DNA from: a virus
DNA: 64,000 bases
Virus record (IMG/VR): IMGVR_UViG_3300037069_000805
Span: 1 to 64,000 of that record
Direction: 5' to 3' (one strand)
The notes beneath the pieces are model-generated. The model worked only from the letters and a program-made list of their open reading frames with translations. It ran no database searches and had not been told where the DNA came from. The translations under genes were made by a program, and so were the position numbers. This document shows, in pieces, positions 5,996-13,918 of the stretch. Position 1 is the first letter of the stretch. Every line of letters starts with the position of its first letter.

Positions 5996-6358
5996 ATGAA
6001 AAGAAAATTTACATTTTATAAAGAAGATGGTATTTGGTTTATAAAACTTAAATATTGGTTAGGTCCTAAATGGATGTTAGCAATGGTGTGTGGTGCAGAT
6101 ATTTTATTAGAAAAATTAGCTGAAGGAAAACCTGAAGTTATATTAAGAATATCAACAAAACATTTCAATGAGTTTCATAGTGTCTTAACTAAAGAAAACT
6201 ATGATTTAAAATTATCTCAAGGAGCTGTATATAGAGGTGGTACATCAAGCGCTATTAATAATACAGTATTTAAATTTAATGAATTATGGTTATGTCCAGT
6301 TACATTATTTGTATTCGGAAGATATCCAGAAAAAATATTTTATGAAGTAATAAAATAA
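5996..6358 (+). CDS. DUF6717-like protein, 120 aa
   Basis: The start pattern (F-FYKEDGIWF, then LAMVCGAD near residues 28-36) resembles the DUF6717 family of small Bacteroidota and phage proteins, as I remember it. The domain is soluble, with a Cys-containing core and a basic C-terminus. No enzymatic motif is evident. It is a single gene between the tmRNA and a tRNA-like element, with TAACTAA 10 bases before the ATG. Confidence 0.55.
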   Translation: MKRKFTFYKEDGIWFIKLKYWLGPKWMLAMVCGADILLEKLAEGKPEVILRISTKHFNEFHSVLTKENYDLKLSQGAVYRGGTSSAINNTVFKFNELWLCPVTLFVFGRYPEKIFYEVIK

Positions 6359-6375
6359 ATTACTTTAAACTTATC

Positions 6376-6463
6376 GACTGATGTATGAGTTTAAACAGCT
6401 ATGGTGATAGCAGCAACTATCTTTTAAAAGTAACATAGTTAAGGTTCGAATCCTTATCAGTCA
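6376..6463 (+). tRNA. tRNA-like element 4 (long form, atypical)
   Basis: GACTGAT (6376-6382) pairs perfectly with ATCAGTC (6456-6462), and TAAGG/CCTTA encloses the loop TTCGAAT. The 88-base length fits a class II tRNA with a long extra arm. The D-arm lacks a GG loop, and no 7-base anticodon loop closed by 5 pairs can be drawn; GATAG/CTATC closes only 6 bases. The acceptor and T-arm are thus intact while the decoding half is not canonical. Confidence 0.5.
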
Positions 6464-6493
6464 CAAAAATTAATAACTAAAATAACAAAAATT

Positions 6494-6697
6494 ATGAATA
6501 TTAAAAAATGGATTAAAATTGAATATAAAGATGGTGATCGAAACAAAGTAAGATTTAATAAAGTAAAAGATATTGATTCTGTTAGTATAATAGATAATAT
6601 TGTTACTTTTACAAAAAAATCTGGTTTTCCACAAAAAAATAATGTTACTAATATCAAAGAAATATTTGATAAAGTAATAGTAAACAATTTAGCTTAA
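6494..6697 (+). CDS. 67-aa basic protein, unknown
   Basis: A small soluble, lysine-rich, beta-leaning protein. TAACTAA precedes the start by 13 bases and the next gene follows after 4 bases. A frame on the other strand across the same bases looks like a shadow. Function unknown. Confidence 0.5.
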   Translation: MNIKKWIKIEYKDGDRNKVRFNKVKDIDSVSIIDNIVTFTKKSGFPQKNNVTNIKEIFDKVIVNNLA

Positions 6698-6701
6698 AGT
6701 T

Positions 6702-6992
6702 ATGGAATGTATACAATTAACAGCTAAAGATAAAGCTAAGTTGTTAGAAATGATATTAATATTGTTTCCTACGTGGAAATGTATTAAAATATCAGCATTA
6801 AATTATTTGTACTTTAGAAATATAGAAGGATTACCAGGAAGATTTCATTGGTTTGAATTTTGCATTACTAGAATAGGACCTAAATTAATTGATAAAGGTT
6901 TATCTATTAGTTTTGATGGAGATTATAATCCAATTCCTTATTTACATAGTGAATTCGTAAAAAAACAAGAAAATGCAACAGAAAAAGTATAA
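6702..6992 (+). CDS. HWFEFC-family protein, 96 aa (paralog of 4444)
   Basis: It shares with the protein at 4444 the order KAKLLEM...LFP (residues 11-24), HWFEFC (about 50-55), PK and an acidic DGD turn. It is shorter at the N-terminus, which supports a later start for its paralog. The C-terminus overlaps the next gene by 20 bases. Role unknown; two diverged copies in one early region suggest paralogs with different targets. Confidence 0.6.
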   Translation: MECIQLTAKDKAKLLEMILILFPTWKCIKISALNYLYFRNIEGLPGRFHWFEFCITRIGPKLIDKGLSISFDGDYNPIPYLHSEFVKKQENATEKV

Positions 6993-7500
6993 ATTAATTA
7001 AATTATTACCATTTGAAAATAGTCCTAGAATAGGATATATTTCTAAACCTCACATTACACAAAATGATAATACACATTATTGTAATGGTATGTGGTTTAA
7101 ACCAGAAAATTATCCAGAATTTTGGGAAGAAGTAATTGAAAAAGATTATGAAATATTAAGTTATTATGAAAATAAAAATATTTTTACTATTGAAGATAAT
7201 TCGGAAATATTAGAGAGATTAGATTTTAAAATTAACTCAATCAGAAGATTATCTGATGGTGAAATTTTTACTATTGGTGATAAAGTAGATCATTTACCTA
7301 CAACTAATTTACCTGTTTATAAAAATGTAGAAATTACATCATTTATAATTTCAGGTGAAAAAATTGAAGTATATGGTAAGTATAATAGTTGTATGTCTGG
7401 TTATATATATTTAGAATTTTTATCTAAATGTAAAACTCCATTATTCACAACTGAACAAGTAAAAGAAATAGAAAATATAATAAAAAATATTATAAAATAA
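6973..7500 (+). CDS. 175-aa soluble protein, unknown
   Basis: An acidic, probably two-part protein: an N-terminal third with aromatic/Pro positions and a C-terminal half with an SGEKIEVYGKY beta pattern and a final helix. The last base of its stop overlaps the ATG of the next gene. No recognised family; the second half resembles beta domains of phage-modulated small proteins only loosely. Confidence 0.55.
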   Translation: MQQKKYKLIKLLPFENSPRIGYISKPHITQNDNTHYCNGMWFKPENYPEFWEEVIEKDYEILSYYENKNIFTIEDNSEILERLDFKINSIRRLSDGEIFTIGDKVDHLPTTNLPVYKNVEITSFIISGEKIEVYGKYNSCMSGYIYLEFLSKCKTPLFTTEQVKEIENIIKNIIK

Positions 7501-7949
7501 TGGCTATATATGTAAACTTTAAAAAACCAAGAACTATTAATGAATTTTTATTAATGTTTTATACTCAAAGAAATAATAATACACATCAATCAACAGCTGC
7601 TATTACATATTTTAATAATAAATGTACTATTGTACAATGTGATAAAATAAGAAGAAGCTTTGATGATTTATTAGAATTAGTACAGACATATTATCCTTCT
7701 ACTACACCAAAGATATTAATTGGTAAACTATTAAAATTAAAAATTCCAGAATATAATTCTATAATGTTAACAAATTGTGGAGGAATGAAAAGAATTAGAA
7801 TTTCTTATTTCGCACATAGTTCATATAAAACAAATTATGATAATGCAATAGGTATAAATAAATTAGATTCTAAATATTCATGGAAAGATTTATTAGACAT
7901 GATTGGAATAATGAATGAACAACAATATGAAAACTATATAAATAATTAA
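7500..7949 (+). CDS. paralog family A member 1, 149 aa
   Basis: A central block (AITYFNNKCTIVQCD, then RRSFDDLLELVQTYYP and a helix with KLLKLK) recurs in the proteins at 11805 and 13429. The shared order is a short beta segment, R-S-x-x-(D/E)-(L/F) helix, aromatic-Pro or basic stretch, and a later strand with Cys. The members are too diverged to carry obvious catalytic residues. Probably a small early regulatory protein family. Confidence 0.55.
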   Translation: MAIYVNFKKPRTINEFLLMFYTQRNNNTHQSTAAITYFNNKCTIVQCDKIRRSFDDLLELVQTYYPSTTPKILIGKLLKLKIPEYNSIMLTNCGGMKRIRISYFAHSSYKTNYDNAIGINKLDSKYSWKDLLDMIGIMNEQQYENYINN

Positions 7950-7959
7950 ATAAACAATT

Positions 7960-8229
7960 ATGAAAACAGAGAATACAAGAATAGTTTTTATCTATAATAA
8001 AGATAACTCTATTACAACTATTGTAAAAAATAGAAAAAATAATGAACCAATATTTGATCGTACAGTAAGATTAAGAGGTACTGATACACCAAATAAAATA
8101 GTAGGTAGAAGATTTGCTTTTGAAAAAGCTATGACTCATGCTCGTAAGTATAATGTACTACCTAAAACTGAAGTGACAGCTTTATGGAATGATTTTAGAT
8201 CTAATTTAAAACAACCATTAGGTAAATAA
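7960..8229 (+). CDS. 89-aa basic protein, unknown
   Basis: The first half is a beta pattern with alternating charge, and the middle carries RLRGTDTPNKIVGRRFAF and a helix; the protein is basic overall. It could bind nucleic acid, but no motif is diagnostic. Its stop overlaps the next start (TAATG). Confidence 0.5.
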   Translation: MKTENTRIVFIYNKDNSITTIVKNRKNNEPIFDRTVRLRGTDTPNKIVGRRFAFEKAMTHARKYNVLPKTEVTALWNDFRSNLKQPLGK

Positions 8230-8450
8230 TGAAACAAACCTATGAAGAGTTACTTATAGCATTAGGAAATGCTAGAGTAAACGGTGGTAATGTAACTTAT
8301 CACTTTGCTGATGATACTAAAACAGTATCAAATATTAATAAAGAAGTATTTATTAATGAAAAAAATAATAGAGAAAGACCACTAGATGATGTTCTAGGAA
8401 TCTTAGATTCAATTAGACATGATTTAGGAGCAGTTTCTCTTGAATTGTAA
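8229..8450 (+). CDS. 73-aa protein, unknown
   Basis: A small acidic protein coupled to the upstream gene by TAATG. It has helical ends and a beta-like middle. No family recognised. Confidence 0.5.
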   Translation: MKQTYEELLIALGNARVNGGNVTYHFADDTKTVSNINKEVFINEKNNRERPLDDVLGILDSIRHDLGAVSLEL

Positions 8451-8452
8451 TT

Positions 8453-8800
8453 GTGAAAACTCAAGATCAAATCAATAATGAAAATTTTAAATACATTATT
8501 GAAAATACTATATTAACAGTTAATATAATATTACAGAAATGGAAAATAGACAAAGATAATGAATTTAATAATAAAATTAAACTATTTAGGATTTGTTTTT
8601 CCAGATTCTTTTATAAGAAATATACTAAAGAAGTATATAATATACAAGAATCTAATCCATATTGTATAATTGATTACTATAAATTAATTAGTATTAATTT
8701 GAATATAAGTGATGAAGAATTAAAGAATAATAATATTATGATGGAATTTAATAATTTTATTAAAGATTTTGATTTCTTATATTTTAATGAAAAAAATTAA
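8453..8800 (+). CDS. 115-aa helical protein, GTG start
   Basis: The start is GTG, two bases after the preceding stop; no ATG gives an equally tight fit. The product is all-helical with many Asn/Lys/Ile residues and no membrane segment. Function unknown. Confidence 0.5.
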   Translation: MKTQDQINNENFKYIIENTILTVNIILQKWKIDKDNEFNNKIKLFRICFSRFFYKKYTKEVYNIQESNPYCIIDYYKLISINLNISDEELKNNNIMMEFNNFIKDFDFLYFNEKN

Positions 8801-8822
8801 ATATAATTAAAATTTAAAAGTT

Positions 8823-9017
8823 ATGATGATTAAAGCAATAATAGCAATGTTATTAATAATATTATTAATTGCATTTTTTATAATAGTAACTTCATTTTTA
8901 ATAAGAATATCATTTCTATTAACAAGTGATATGGATAGTTTATGCTATGAAGATCAAAGAAGCAGAACAATTATATTGTTAAAACTGAGGAAACTTGGTA
9001 TAGTATTATATAAATAA
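8823..9017 (+). CDS. 64-aa single-pass membrane protein
   Basis: Residues 4-32 form a long hydrophobic segment (Ile/Leu/Phe), followed by a polar tail with one Cys. It is the last gene before the branched terminator at 9022, so it probably closes an early operon. Confidence 0.5.
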   Translation: MMIKAIIAMLLIILLIAFFIIVTSFLIRISFLLTSDMDSLCYEDQRSRTIILLKLRKLGIVLYK

Positions 9018-9021
9018 ATTT

Positions 9022-9087
9022 AATAATTAGGTGCTCATATTTTGTATTTGAGCTAAGTGACCGTATGTATCAGCCTAATTATTTTTT
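9022..9087 (+). terminator. branched intrinsic terminator
   Basis: AATAATTAGG (9022-9031) pairs perfectly over 10 bases with CCTAATTATT (9074-9083), and the T-run continues to 9087. Inside, GCTCA/TGAGC and a small TGA/TCA stem make a Y-shaped apex. It lies between the 64-aa membrane protein and the gene at 9104. The sequence AGCTAAGT in the apex also occurs in the element at 31971. Confidence 0.65.
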
Positions 9088-9103
9088 AAATGAAAGTGAA
9101 TGA

Positions 9104-9505
9104 ATGAAAGTTATTGGTAAAAAATATATAAGAGCAGGATCTGTAATGATTAGGATAAATAAGAAATTTTATGAAGTTCCTGATTCATTTCTATTTAAAT
9201 CTCATGACAACAAAGATATATATCTTGTTGGAGTAAGAAAAGATAATGAAAATTCATTTAAACCTAAATATATATCAACTGTGAAATTTATAGAAGACGA
9301 TATATATGAACATGTTCCATATGATTTATTGGAAAGTTTTATGATAAAAAAACATAAAAAACTAATAATAGATAATGAAGAATATGATATTCCAATAGAA
9401 ATTATAGATGATATTAAATTGAAATTAATGAATTTATCTAAATATGATTTAAAAAATTTAAAACAAATTAAAAATGAATGTAGTATATATTTATTTAATA
9501 AATAA
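9104..9505 (+). CDS. 133-aa soluble protein, unknown
   Basis: A basic and acidic mix with repeated KKHKKLIIDNEEYDIP-like segments: two halves begin with a similar FYEVPDSF/EYDIPIEI pattern, hinting at an internal duplication. It starts 17 bases after the terminator at 9022. The 87-base gap after it shows no feature. Confidence 0.5.
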   Translation: MKVIGKKYIRAGSVMIRINKKFYEVPDSFLFKSHDNKDIYLVGVRKDNENSFKPKYISTVKFIEDDIYEHVPYDLLESFMIKKHKKLIIDNEEYDIPIEIIDDIKLKLMNLSKYDLKNLKQIKNECSIYLFNK

Positions 9506-9592
9506 AAAATTACTTATAGTAAATAATATATATTATTCTTATTTTATTAATATAACAAAATTATTAATTAACATTATTTTAAAATAAAAAAT

Positions 9593-9814
9593 ATGGGATT
9601 TACAATTACAGGAATTACAGAAAATAAACCTACAGGTAAAAGGTTTGAATTAATAAAACATAGAAATGGACAAATTGGTATAATTGTTCATACTGATTCA
9701 GGTAAAACATTAATAAAAGCTGTCGCTTTTGATAATAATCGTGAATCATGTTATGCTGAATGGAGATTAGAAGATTGTACATTATTCGATGGTGAAATAA
9801 TTTTAAAAAACTAA
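9593..9814 (+). CDS. 73-aa protein, unknown
   Basis: A small beta-rich soluble protein with one Cys. It is followed after 2 bases by a zinc-ribbon protein, which suggests a shared transcript. No family recognised. Confidence 0.5.
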   Translation: MGFTITGITENKPTGKRFELIKHRNGQIGIIVHTDSGKTLIKAVAFDNNRESCYAEWRLEDCTLFDGEIILKN

Positions 9815-9816
9815 CA

Positions 9817-10017
9817 ATGGCACATGGAAATCCAAGAATTTGTATTTGTAATAAATGTAATATGTATGGATGTATTCCAAGATTTAGTCAAAATATTTGT
9901 ACTAATTGTAATGGAAAGGTAGAACAAATTACTAAAGAGGAATTAAAAAAGAAATTAGGTTTAGCTATTTATCAAGAATTACCATATATACCATTTACAT
10001 TTATTAAAATTAAATAA
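9817..10017 (+). CDS. 66-aa zinc-ribbon protein
   Basis: Cysteine pairs at CICNKC (residues 8-13) and CTNC (about 27-30) form a likely four-Cys zinc ribbon in the first half. A helix and hydrophobic tail follow. Probably nucleic-acid or protein binding. It is one of several small zinc proteins in this block. Confidence 0.6.
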   Translation: MAHGNPRICICNKCNMYGCIPRFSQNICTNCNGKVEQITKEELKKKLGLAIYQELPYIPFTFIKIK

Positions 10018-10019
10018 TT

Positions 10020-10247
10020 ATGTCAAAACCTTATTCAGCTTTAGCAGTAGCAATAGATTTATTATCTAATGAATACAAAACATATGATCCAATTACTATC
10101 TCTGATAAAGCTTGGGAAGATTTAGGTATGTGTATTAGTATTCACGAAATATCTGATTATTTAGATATAAATAGAGTAGAAGATTTTGAAACAGAATCTG
10201 AGAAAATTAAAAATAAAACAATAATAGAAATTAACTATGGAAAATAA
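10020..10247 (+). CDS. 75-aa acidic protein, unknown
   Basis: Soluble, acidic and mostly helical. It begins 2 bases after the zinc-ribbon gene and overlaps the next gene by 11 bases. No recognised domain. Confidence 0.5.
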   Translation: MSKPYSALAVAIDLLSNEYKTYDPITISDKAWEDLGMCISIHEISDYLDINRVEDFETESEKIKNKTIIEINYGK

Positions 10248-10437
10248 TAGTAAAAAAGTAGTAGAATGTCCAAATTGTTTAGGAGCTAAAAATATTATGG
10301 TTCCAAATGAAACAAGAGGTTTTCATTATGAAGATTGTGGATTATGTCATGCTACTGGAGTAGTAGATCCTCAATTAGCTGATGATTATATTTTTAGTTT
10401 AGATGAAGATAATTTAGAAACTAATAATGATTGGTAA
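10237..10437 (+). CDS. 66-aa DnaJ-type zinc-finger protein
   Basis: CPNCLGAK near residues 9-16 and CGLCHATG near 35-42 match half of the CxxCxGxG repeats of the DnaJ zinc domain. A stand-alone domain of this kind could bind a host chaperone client or nucleic acid. The rest is acidic. It overlaps both neighbours slightly. Confidence 0.6.
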   Translation: MENNSKKVVECPNCLGAKNIMVPNETRGFHYEDCGLCHATGVVDPQLADDYIFSLDEDNLETNNDW

Positions 10438-10796
10438 TTAAAGAAATTCAAGATCAAATATTAATTTATTTTAAAGATACTACTAAAGATAGATTAAATA
10501 GTAGAGGTAATTATTGGTCTTTTAAAGTGTTAGATAATAAGTATAAATATTTTTATACTGGAGTAAGTATACAATATATATGTTATGATTTATTTAAAGC
10601 TAAATACAGAAAATCTGATGTAGCACAAGCAATATATAATTTAGTTATTAATGATGAAATTAAAACACTATATTGTCCACATGTAAAAAAACATGTATTT
10701 TGCAATAAAGAATGTGTATACACTAATATATACACAGAAAGTTATGATAAAAAAGAGGCTCAAATTAAACATTTAGAAAGTTTTATAATAAAATAA
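10431..10796 (+). CDS. 121-aa protein, unknown, TTG start
   Basis: The frame opens with TTG overlapping the preceding stop; no ATG fits nearby. Its core (YCPHVKKHVFCNKEC, about residues 82-97) has a His/Cys arrangement that may bind zinc. No family recognised. Confidence 0.5.
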   Translation: MVIKEIQDQILIYFKDTTKDRLNSRGNYWSFKVLDNKYKYFYTGVSIQYICYDLFKAKYRKSDVAQAIYNLVINDEIKTLYCPHVKKHVFCNKECVYTNIYTESYDKKEAQIKHLESFIIK

Positions 10797-10802
10797 AAAA
10801 TT

Positions 10803-11198
10803 ATGAGAAATACATTAATATGTGTATATGGTAGTTTAAGAAAAGAATTTGGAAATCATAGATTAATTAAAGATGCAGAATATAAAGGAATGTTTAGTAC
10901 AGATCCTGTTTATTCACTGTATTCATTAGGAGGATTTCCAGGTTTAAAAGAAAATGGTAACACATCTGTAGTTATGGAAGTTTATGCTGTAAATGACGCA
11001 GAAGCCCATAATGTAGATATGTTAGAAGGTTATACACCTGGTGAACCAGCCTATTTTTATGATAAGGTTAACATTGAAACTCCTTGGGGAGAGGCTGGTG
11101 TTTATATTTATGTTGGAAATATTGCTGAAGATAGATTAGTTAAATCAGGAGATTGGTTTACTTTTAAAAAAGGATTGGAAGTTAAAGAAGTAGTATAA
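10803..11198 (+). CDS. gamma-glutamylcyclotransferase-like protein
   Basis: YGSLR at residues 9-13 and the conserved acidic residue in MLEGYTPG (about residue 75) are the hallmarks of the GGCT/AIG2 fold, which cleaves gamma-glutamyl amides to 5-oxoproline plus amine. The 131-residue length is normal. A paralog lies at 17083, next to the amide-ligase cluster, so this copy may act on the same product although it is 6 kb away. Its stop overlaps the next start. Confidence 0.8.
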   Translation: MRNTLICVYGSLRKEFGNHRLIKDAEYKGMFSTDPVYSLYSLGGFPGLKENGNTSVVMEVYAVNDAEAHNVDMLEGYTPGEPAYFYDKVNIETPWGEAGVYIYVGNIAEDRLVKSGDWFTFKKGLEVKEVV

Positions 11199-11797
11199 TG
11201 AAAAGTAATGCTTTTATATTAGATTTTAATCTATTAAAAGAACAAGGTATTGAACCTGAAGATTTTGTATTATTAATACAAATAAATAATAATTTACCAA
11301 TAGATAATTCAGTTGGAAATATTTGTTTAAATTCTTTACAAAATAATTTATTTATTCGTATAGAAAATAATGATATTATAATCAGAGAAAAAGGTAGATT
11401 ATTATTAGAATTAACAACTATAGATAGTGTTAATTATCAATCTAATAAAGCTATTATTAAAAAGTCTTCAAGAGCTATAAATTCAGAGTTAACAAATGAA
11501 TTTATAAATACTTATAGACAATTATGGAAAGGTTTAAAACTTGGCAGTATGGGCTCTGAAAGTGCTTGTAAAGCTAAATTAACTAGATGGATGTTAGAGA
11601 ATCCTTCTTATACATCTAATGATATATTAAAAGCAGCTAAGATTTATATTGATTCATTAGTAGATTATAGATTTCTACAAACAGCAGATTATTTTATCTT
11701 TAAAAAAGATGGTAAAGAAGAATCTTCTAGATTATCTGCTTTTATAGATGAAATAGATAATGAAGAAATAAAAGATTGGACTACAAATTTGAGCTGA
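11198..11797 (+). CDS. 199-aa protein, possible replication accessory
   Basis: The N-terminal part is beta-rich. Residues 105-170 are helical, with a basic WKGLKLGSMGSESACKAKL stretch, and the end is acidic. It sits just upstream of the helicase module. A role in replication initiation or helicase loading is plausible from position only; no motif proves it. Confidence 0.45.
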   Translation: MKSNAFILDFNLLKEQGIEPEDFVLLIQINNNLPIDNSVGNICLNSLQNNLFIRIENNDIIIREKGRLLLELTTIDSVNYQSNKAIIKKSSRAINSELTNEFINTYRQLWKGLKLGSMGSESACKAKLTRWMLENPSYTSNDILKAAKIYIDSLVDYRFLQTADYFIFKKDGKEESSRLSAFIDEIDNEEIKDWTTNLS

Positions 11798-11804
11798 TTT
11801 AAAA

Positions 11805-12230
11805 ATGAAAAAAAATAATATGATTTATATAGATGAAGTTGATGTTCCTAAAACAAAGACAAGAAAAGAATTCATAAAAAAAATACTTACAAATAAAGGA
11901 GTAATAACTTATTCTAATAAAGAATGTACAATCGTTCAATGTGATAGAAAAGAAGCTTATAGAAGTATAAGTGAATTACATGAAATTGTCAAAGCAAGAT
12001 TTAAATTTACTTCATTAGAGGCTTTATTAAAAATTATTAAAGCTATCAATGATGAAGATAAATGTATAGGTATTGTTTGGTGTACACAAATTGAGAAAGT
12101 AGTTGTTAAATATATGAAAAATACTCCTGGAAATTATATTACTAGTTTTAGTAGAGAAAGATTTTATAATGCAAAAGGTGTAGATGGAAAATCATTAGCA
12201 GACTACGAAAAAATTATGAATGCTATTTAA
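11805..12230 (+). CDS. paralog family A member 2, 141 aa
   Basis: The block VITYSNKECTIVQCDRK (about residues 32-48), followed by a YRSISELHEIVK helix, aligns with the protein at 7500, and more weakly with 13429. A later VWC motif corresponds to the TNC and FFC positions of the other two. No catalytic motif. The 90-base gap after it is A/T only and probably carries a promoter for the helicase gene. Confidence 0.55.
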   Translation: MKKNNMIYIDEVDVPKTKTRKEFIKKILTNKGVITYSNKECTIVQCDRKEAYRSISELHEIVKARFKFTSLEALLKIIKAINDEDKCIGIVWCTQIEKVVVKYMKNTPGNYITSFSRERFYNAKGVDGKSLADYEKIMNAI

Positions 12231-12320
12231 TATAAAATAATTACAAGATAATAATTTTATAAAAATAAAAGACTAAATAAATAAGTTATTTTATATTGAT
12301 ATTAAAAATTAATATTAATA

Positions 12321-13427
12321 TTGTCAGATAAAAGTTTATTTAATAGAACATTTGAATCCATAGTAAATAAAAGAGAACGTTTACTTAATGGAAAAATAAA
12401 TTGTATTCCTTGGAATTTACCTAGATTTGAAAGACAATGTCCTGGTATTGAACAAGGTAAATACTATTTAGTAACAGCTGCATCAAAAGCAGCAAAAACA
12501 CAACTAACAGATTGGTTGTTTGTATATAATACAATTCAACAAATAGTTGATAATAAATTAGATATTAGATTAAAAATATTTTATTTTTCATTAGAGCTTT
12601 CTAAAGAAGAAAAAATGTTAGCATGTTTTGCAAATATTTTGTATGTTAAAGAAGGAATACGTATATCACCTAGTGATTTAAAATCAACAAGAGAATCTAA
12701 TATTTTATCAAAAGATATATTAAATATTATTAAAAAATATGAAATATATTTTAAGAAAATAGAAGAAATTGTTGAATTTGTCGATGATGTTCGCCATCCA
12801 ACTGGAATTTACAATTTAGTTAGAAGATATGCTTTAGCTAATGGTAAAATTTATACAAGAAATATAGATATTAAAGGTGTTTTAACAGAAGTTGAAGATT
12901 ACTATGAGCCAAATGATCCTGACGAATATGTTATGATTATAATTGATCATATTAGCTTAATTTCAAGTGAAAAAAGAAATGATCAACAGTTAACACAACA
13001 TGAAAGTATTTCTATATTATCTTCAGATTATTTAATTAAACTTAGAAATAGATTTAATTATATACCTGTAGTTGTACAACAACAAGCATTAGCTGGTGAA
13101 AATATTGAACACAAGAAAATGAATAGTTTAAAACCTTCTGCTGCAAATTTAGCAGATAATAAATTAACTATTCGTGATTGTAATGTAGCATTAGGAATAT
13201 TTAGTCCTTTTAGAAATGAAATACCAGAATACTACGGATATGATATTACTCAATTTAAAGATAATATTAGATTTTTAGAAATTATGGTAAGTCGTGATGG
13301 AGGAGCAGGTACAATCTGCCCATTGTACTTTGACGGAGCTGTTAATTATTTTAAAGAGCTTCCTAAACCTGATGATAAAGAAGGTATGAAAGTAGTTTAT
13401 GAATTTTTAAAAAACATAAAGAGATAG
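12321..13427 (+). CDS. DnaB-like replicative helicase
   Basis: A RecA-fold ATPase. The P-loop is a variant TAASKAAKT (about residues 52-60), in which the usual Gly-Lys-Thr is Ala-Lys-Thr. A strand ending in MIIIDHISLI (about 211-220) is Walker B, and VVVQQQ (about 250-255) fits motif H3 of DnaB-family helicases. The 368 residues correspond to the C-terminal motor with little N-terminal domain. The start is TTG; the next gene begins one base after the stop. The crAss-like family is known to encode such helicases. The P-loop change is worth checking but many crAss-like variants differ here. Confidence 0.75.
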   Translation: MSDKSLFNRTFESIVNKRERLLNGKINCIPWNLPRFERQCPGIEQGKYYLVTAASKAAKTQLTDWLFVYNTIQQIVDNKLDIRLKIFYFSLELSKEEKMLACFANILYVKEGIRISPSDLKSTRESNILSKDILNIIKKYEIYFKKIEEIVEFVDDVRHPTGIYNLVRRYALANGKIYTRNIDIKGVLTEVEDYYEPNDPDEYVMIIIDHISLISSEKRNDQQLTQHESISILSSDYLIKLRNRFNYIPVVVQQQALAGENIEHKKMNSLKPSAANLADNKLTIRDCNVALGIFSPFRNEIPEYYGYDITQFKDNIRFLEIMVSRDGGAGTICPLYFDGAVNYFKELPKPDDKEGMKVVYEFLKNIKR

Positions 13428-13428
13428 A

Positions 13429-13887
13429 ATGAAGAAAAGTGATGTAGTGAGTTTAGATACTTTAGATGAATACTATACAAAAACAAGAAAAATAAAATTT
13501 AACAATGATATACAAATAGAATCTTTAGATAATATTTATGATTCATTATTTTATAAAAAATTATATACTAATTTGCCAACTTATTATAGTAGGGGAGCAA
13601 GACATTGTAAATCTGGTAGAGCAAGAAGTATAGATGATTTTTTTAGAATTTCTAAATTTTATTTTCCAAATATGAATATCAAGGAAATAATTATTTTTTT
13701 AAAACTTAAAAATAAAGAAGAATTGAAAAATAGAGAAGTAATGCGTTTATTTTTTTGCAATACTATTAGAAAATATAATTTTCATGGTATTGTAAGTAAT
13801 ACAACATATTATAAATATTTATTAGATTATAATTTTCTTAGAGATGGTTTTATTAACTTTAATAAATCAATTGTAGATATAGTATAA
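13429..13887 (+). CDS. paralog family A member 3, 152 aa
   Basis: The pattern ARSIDDFFRISKFYFPN (about residues 64-80) matches RRSFDDLLELVQTYYP in the protein at 7500, followed by an LK-rich helix and a strand with LFFC. It is the most diverged of the three paralogs and the most basic. It sits between the helicase and a recombination ATPase, so one family member has been placed in the replication module. Confidence 0.55.
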   Translation: MKKSDVVSLDTLDEYYTKTRKIKFNNDIQIESLDNIYDSLFYKKLYTNLPTYYSRGARHCKSGRARSIDDFFRISKFYFPNMNIKEIIIFLKLKNKEELKNREVMRLFFCNTIRKYNFHGIVSNTTYYKYLLDYNFLRDGFINFNKSIVDIV

Positions 13888-13918
13888 ATTTAAAGTGGAT
13901 GGTGGTCGGAATAAATGA

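Noticed and set aside
6457-6687. 76-aa frame on the minus strand
   Set aside because: It mirrors the plus-strand 67-aa gene, has a hydrophobic shadow composition, and no leader or neighbours on that strand.
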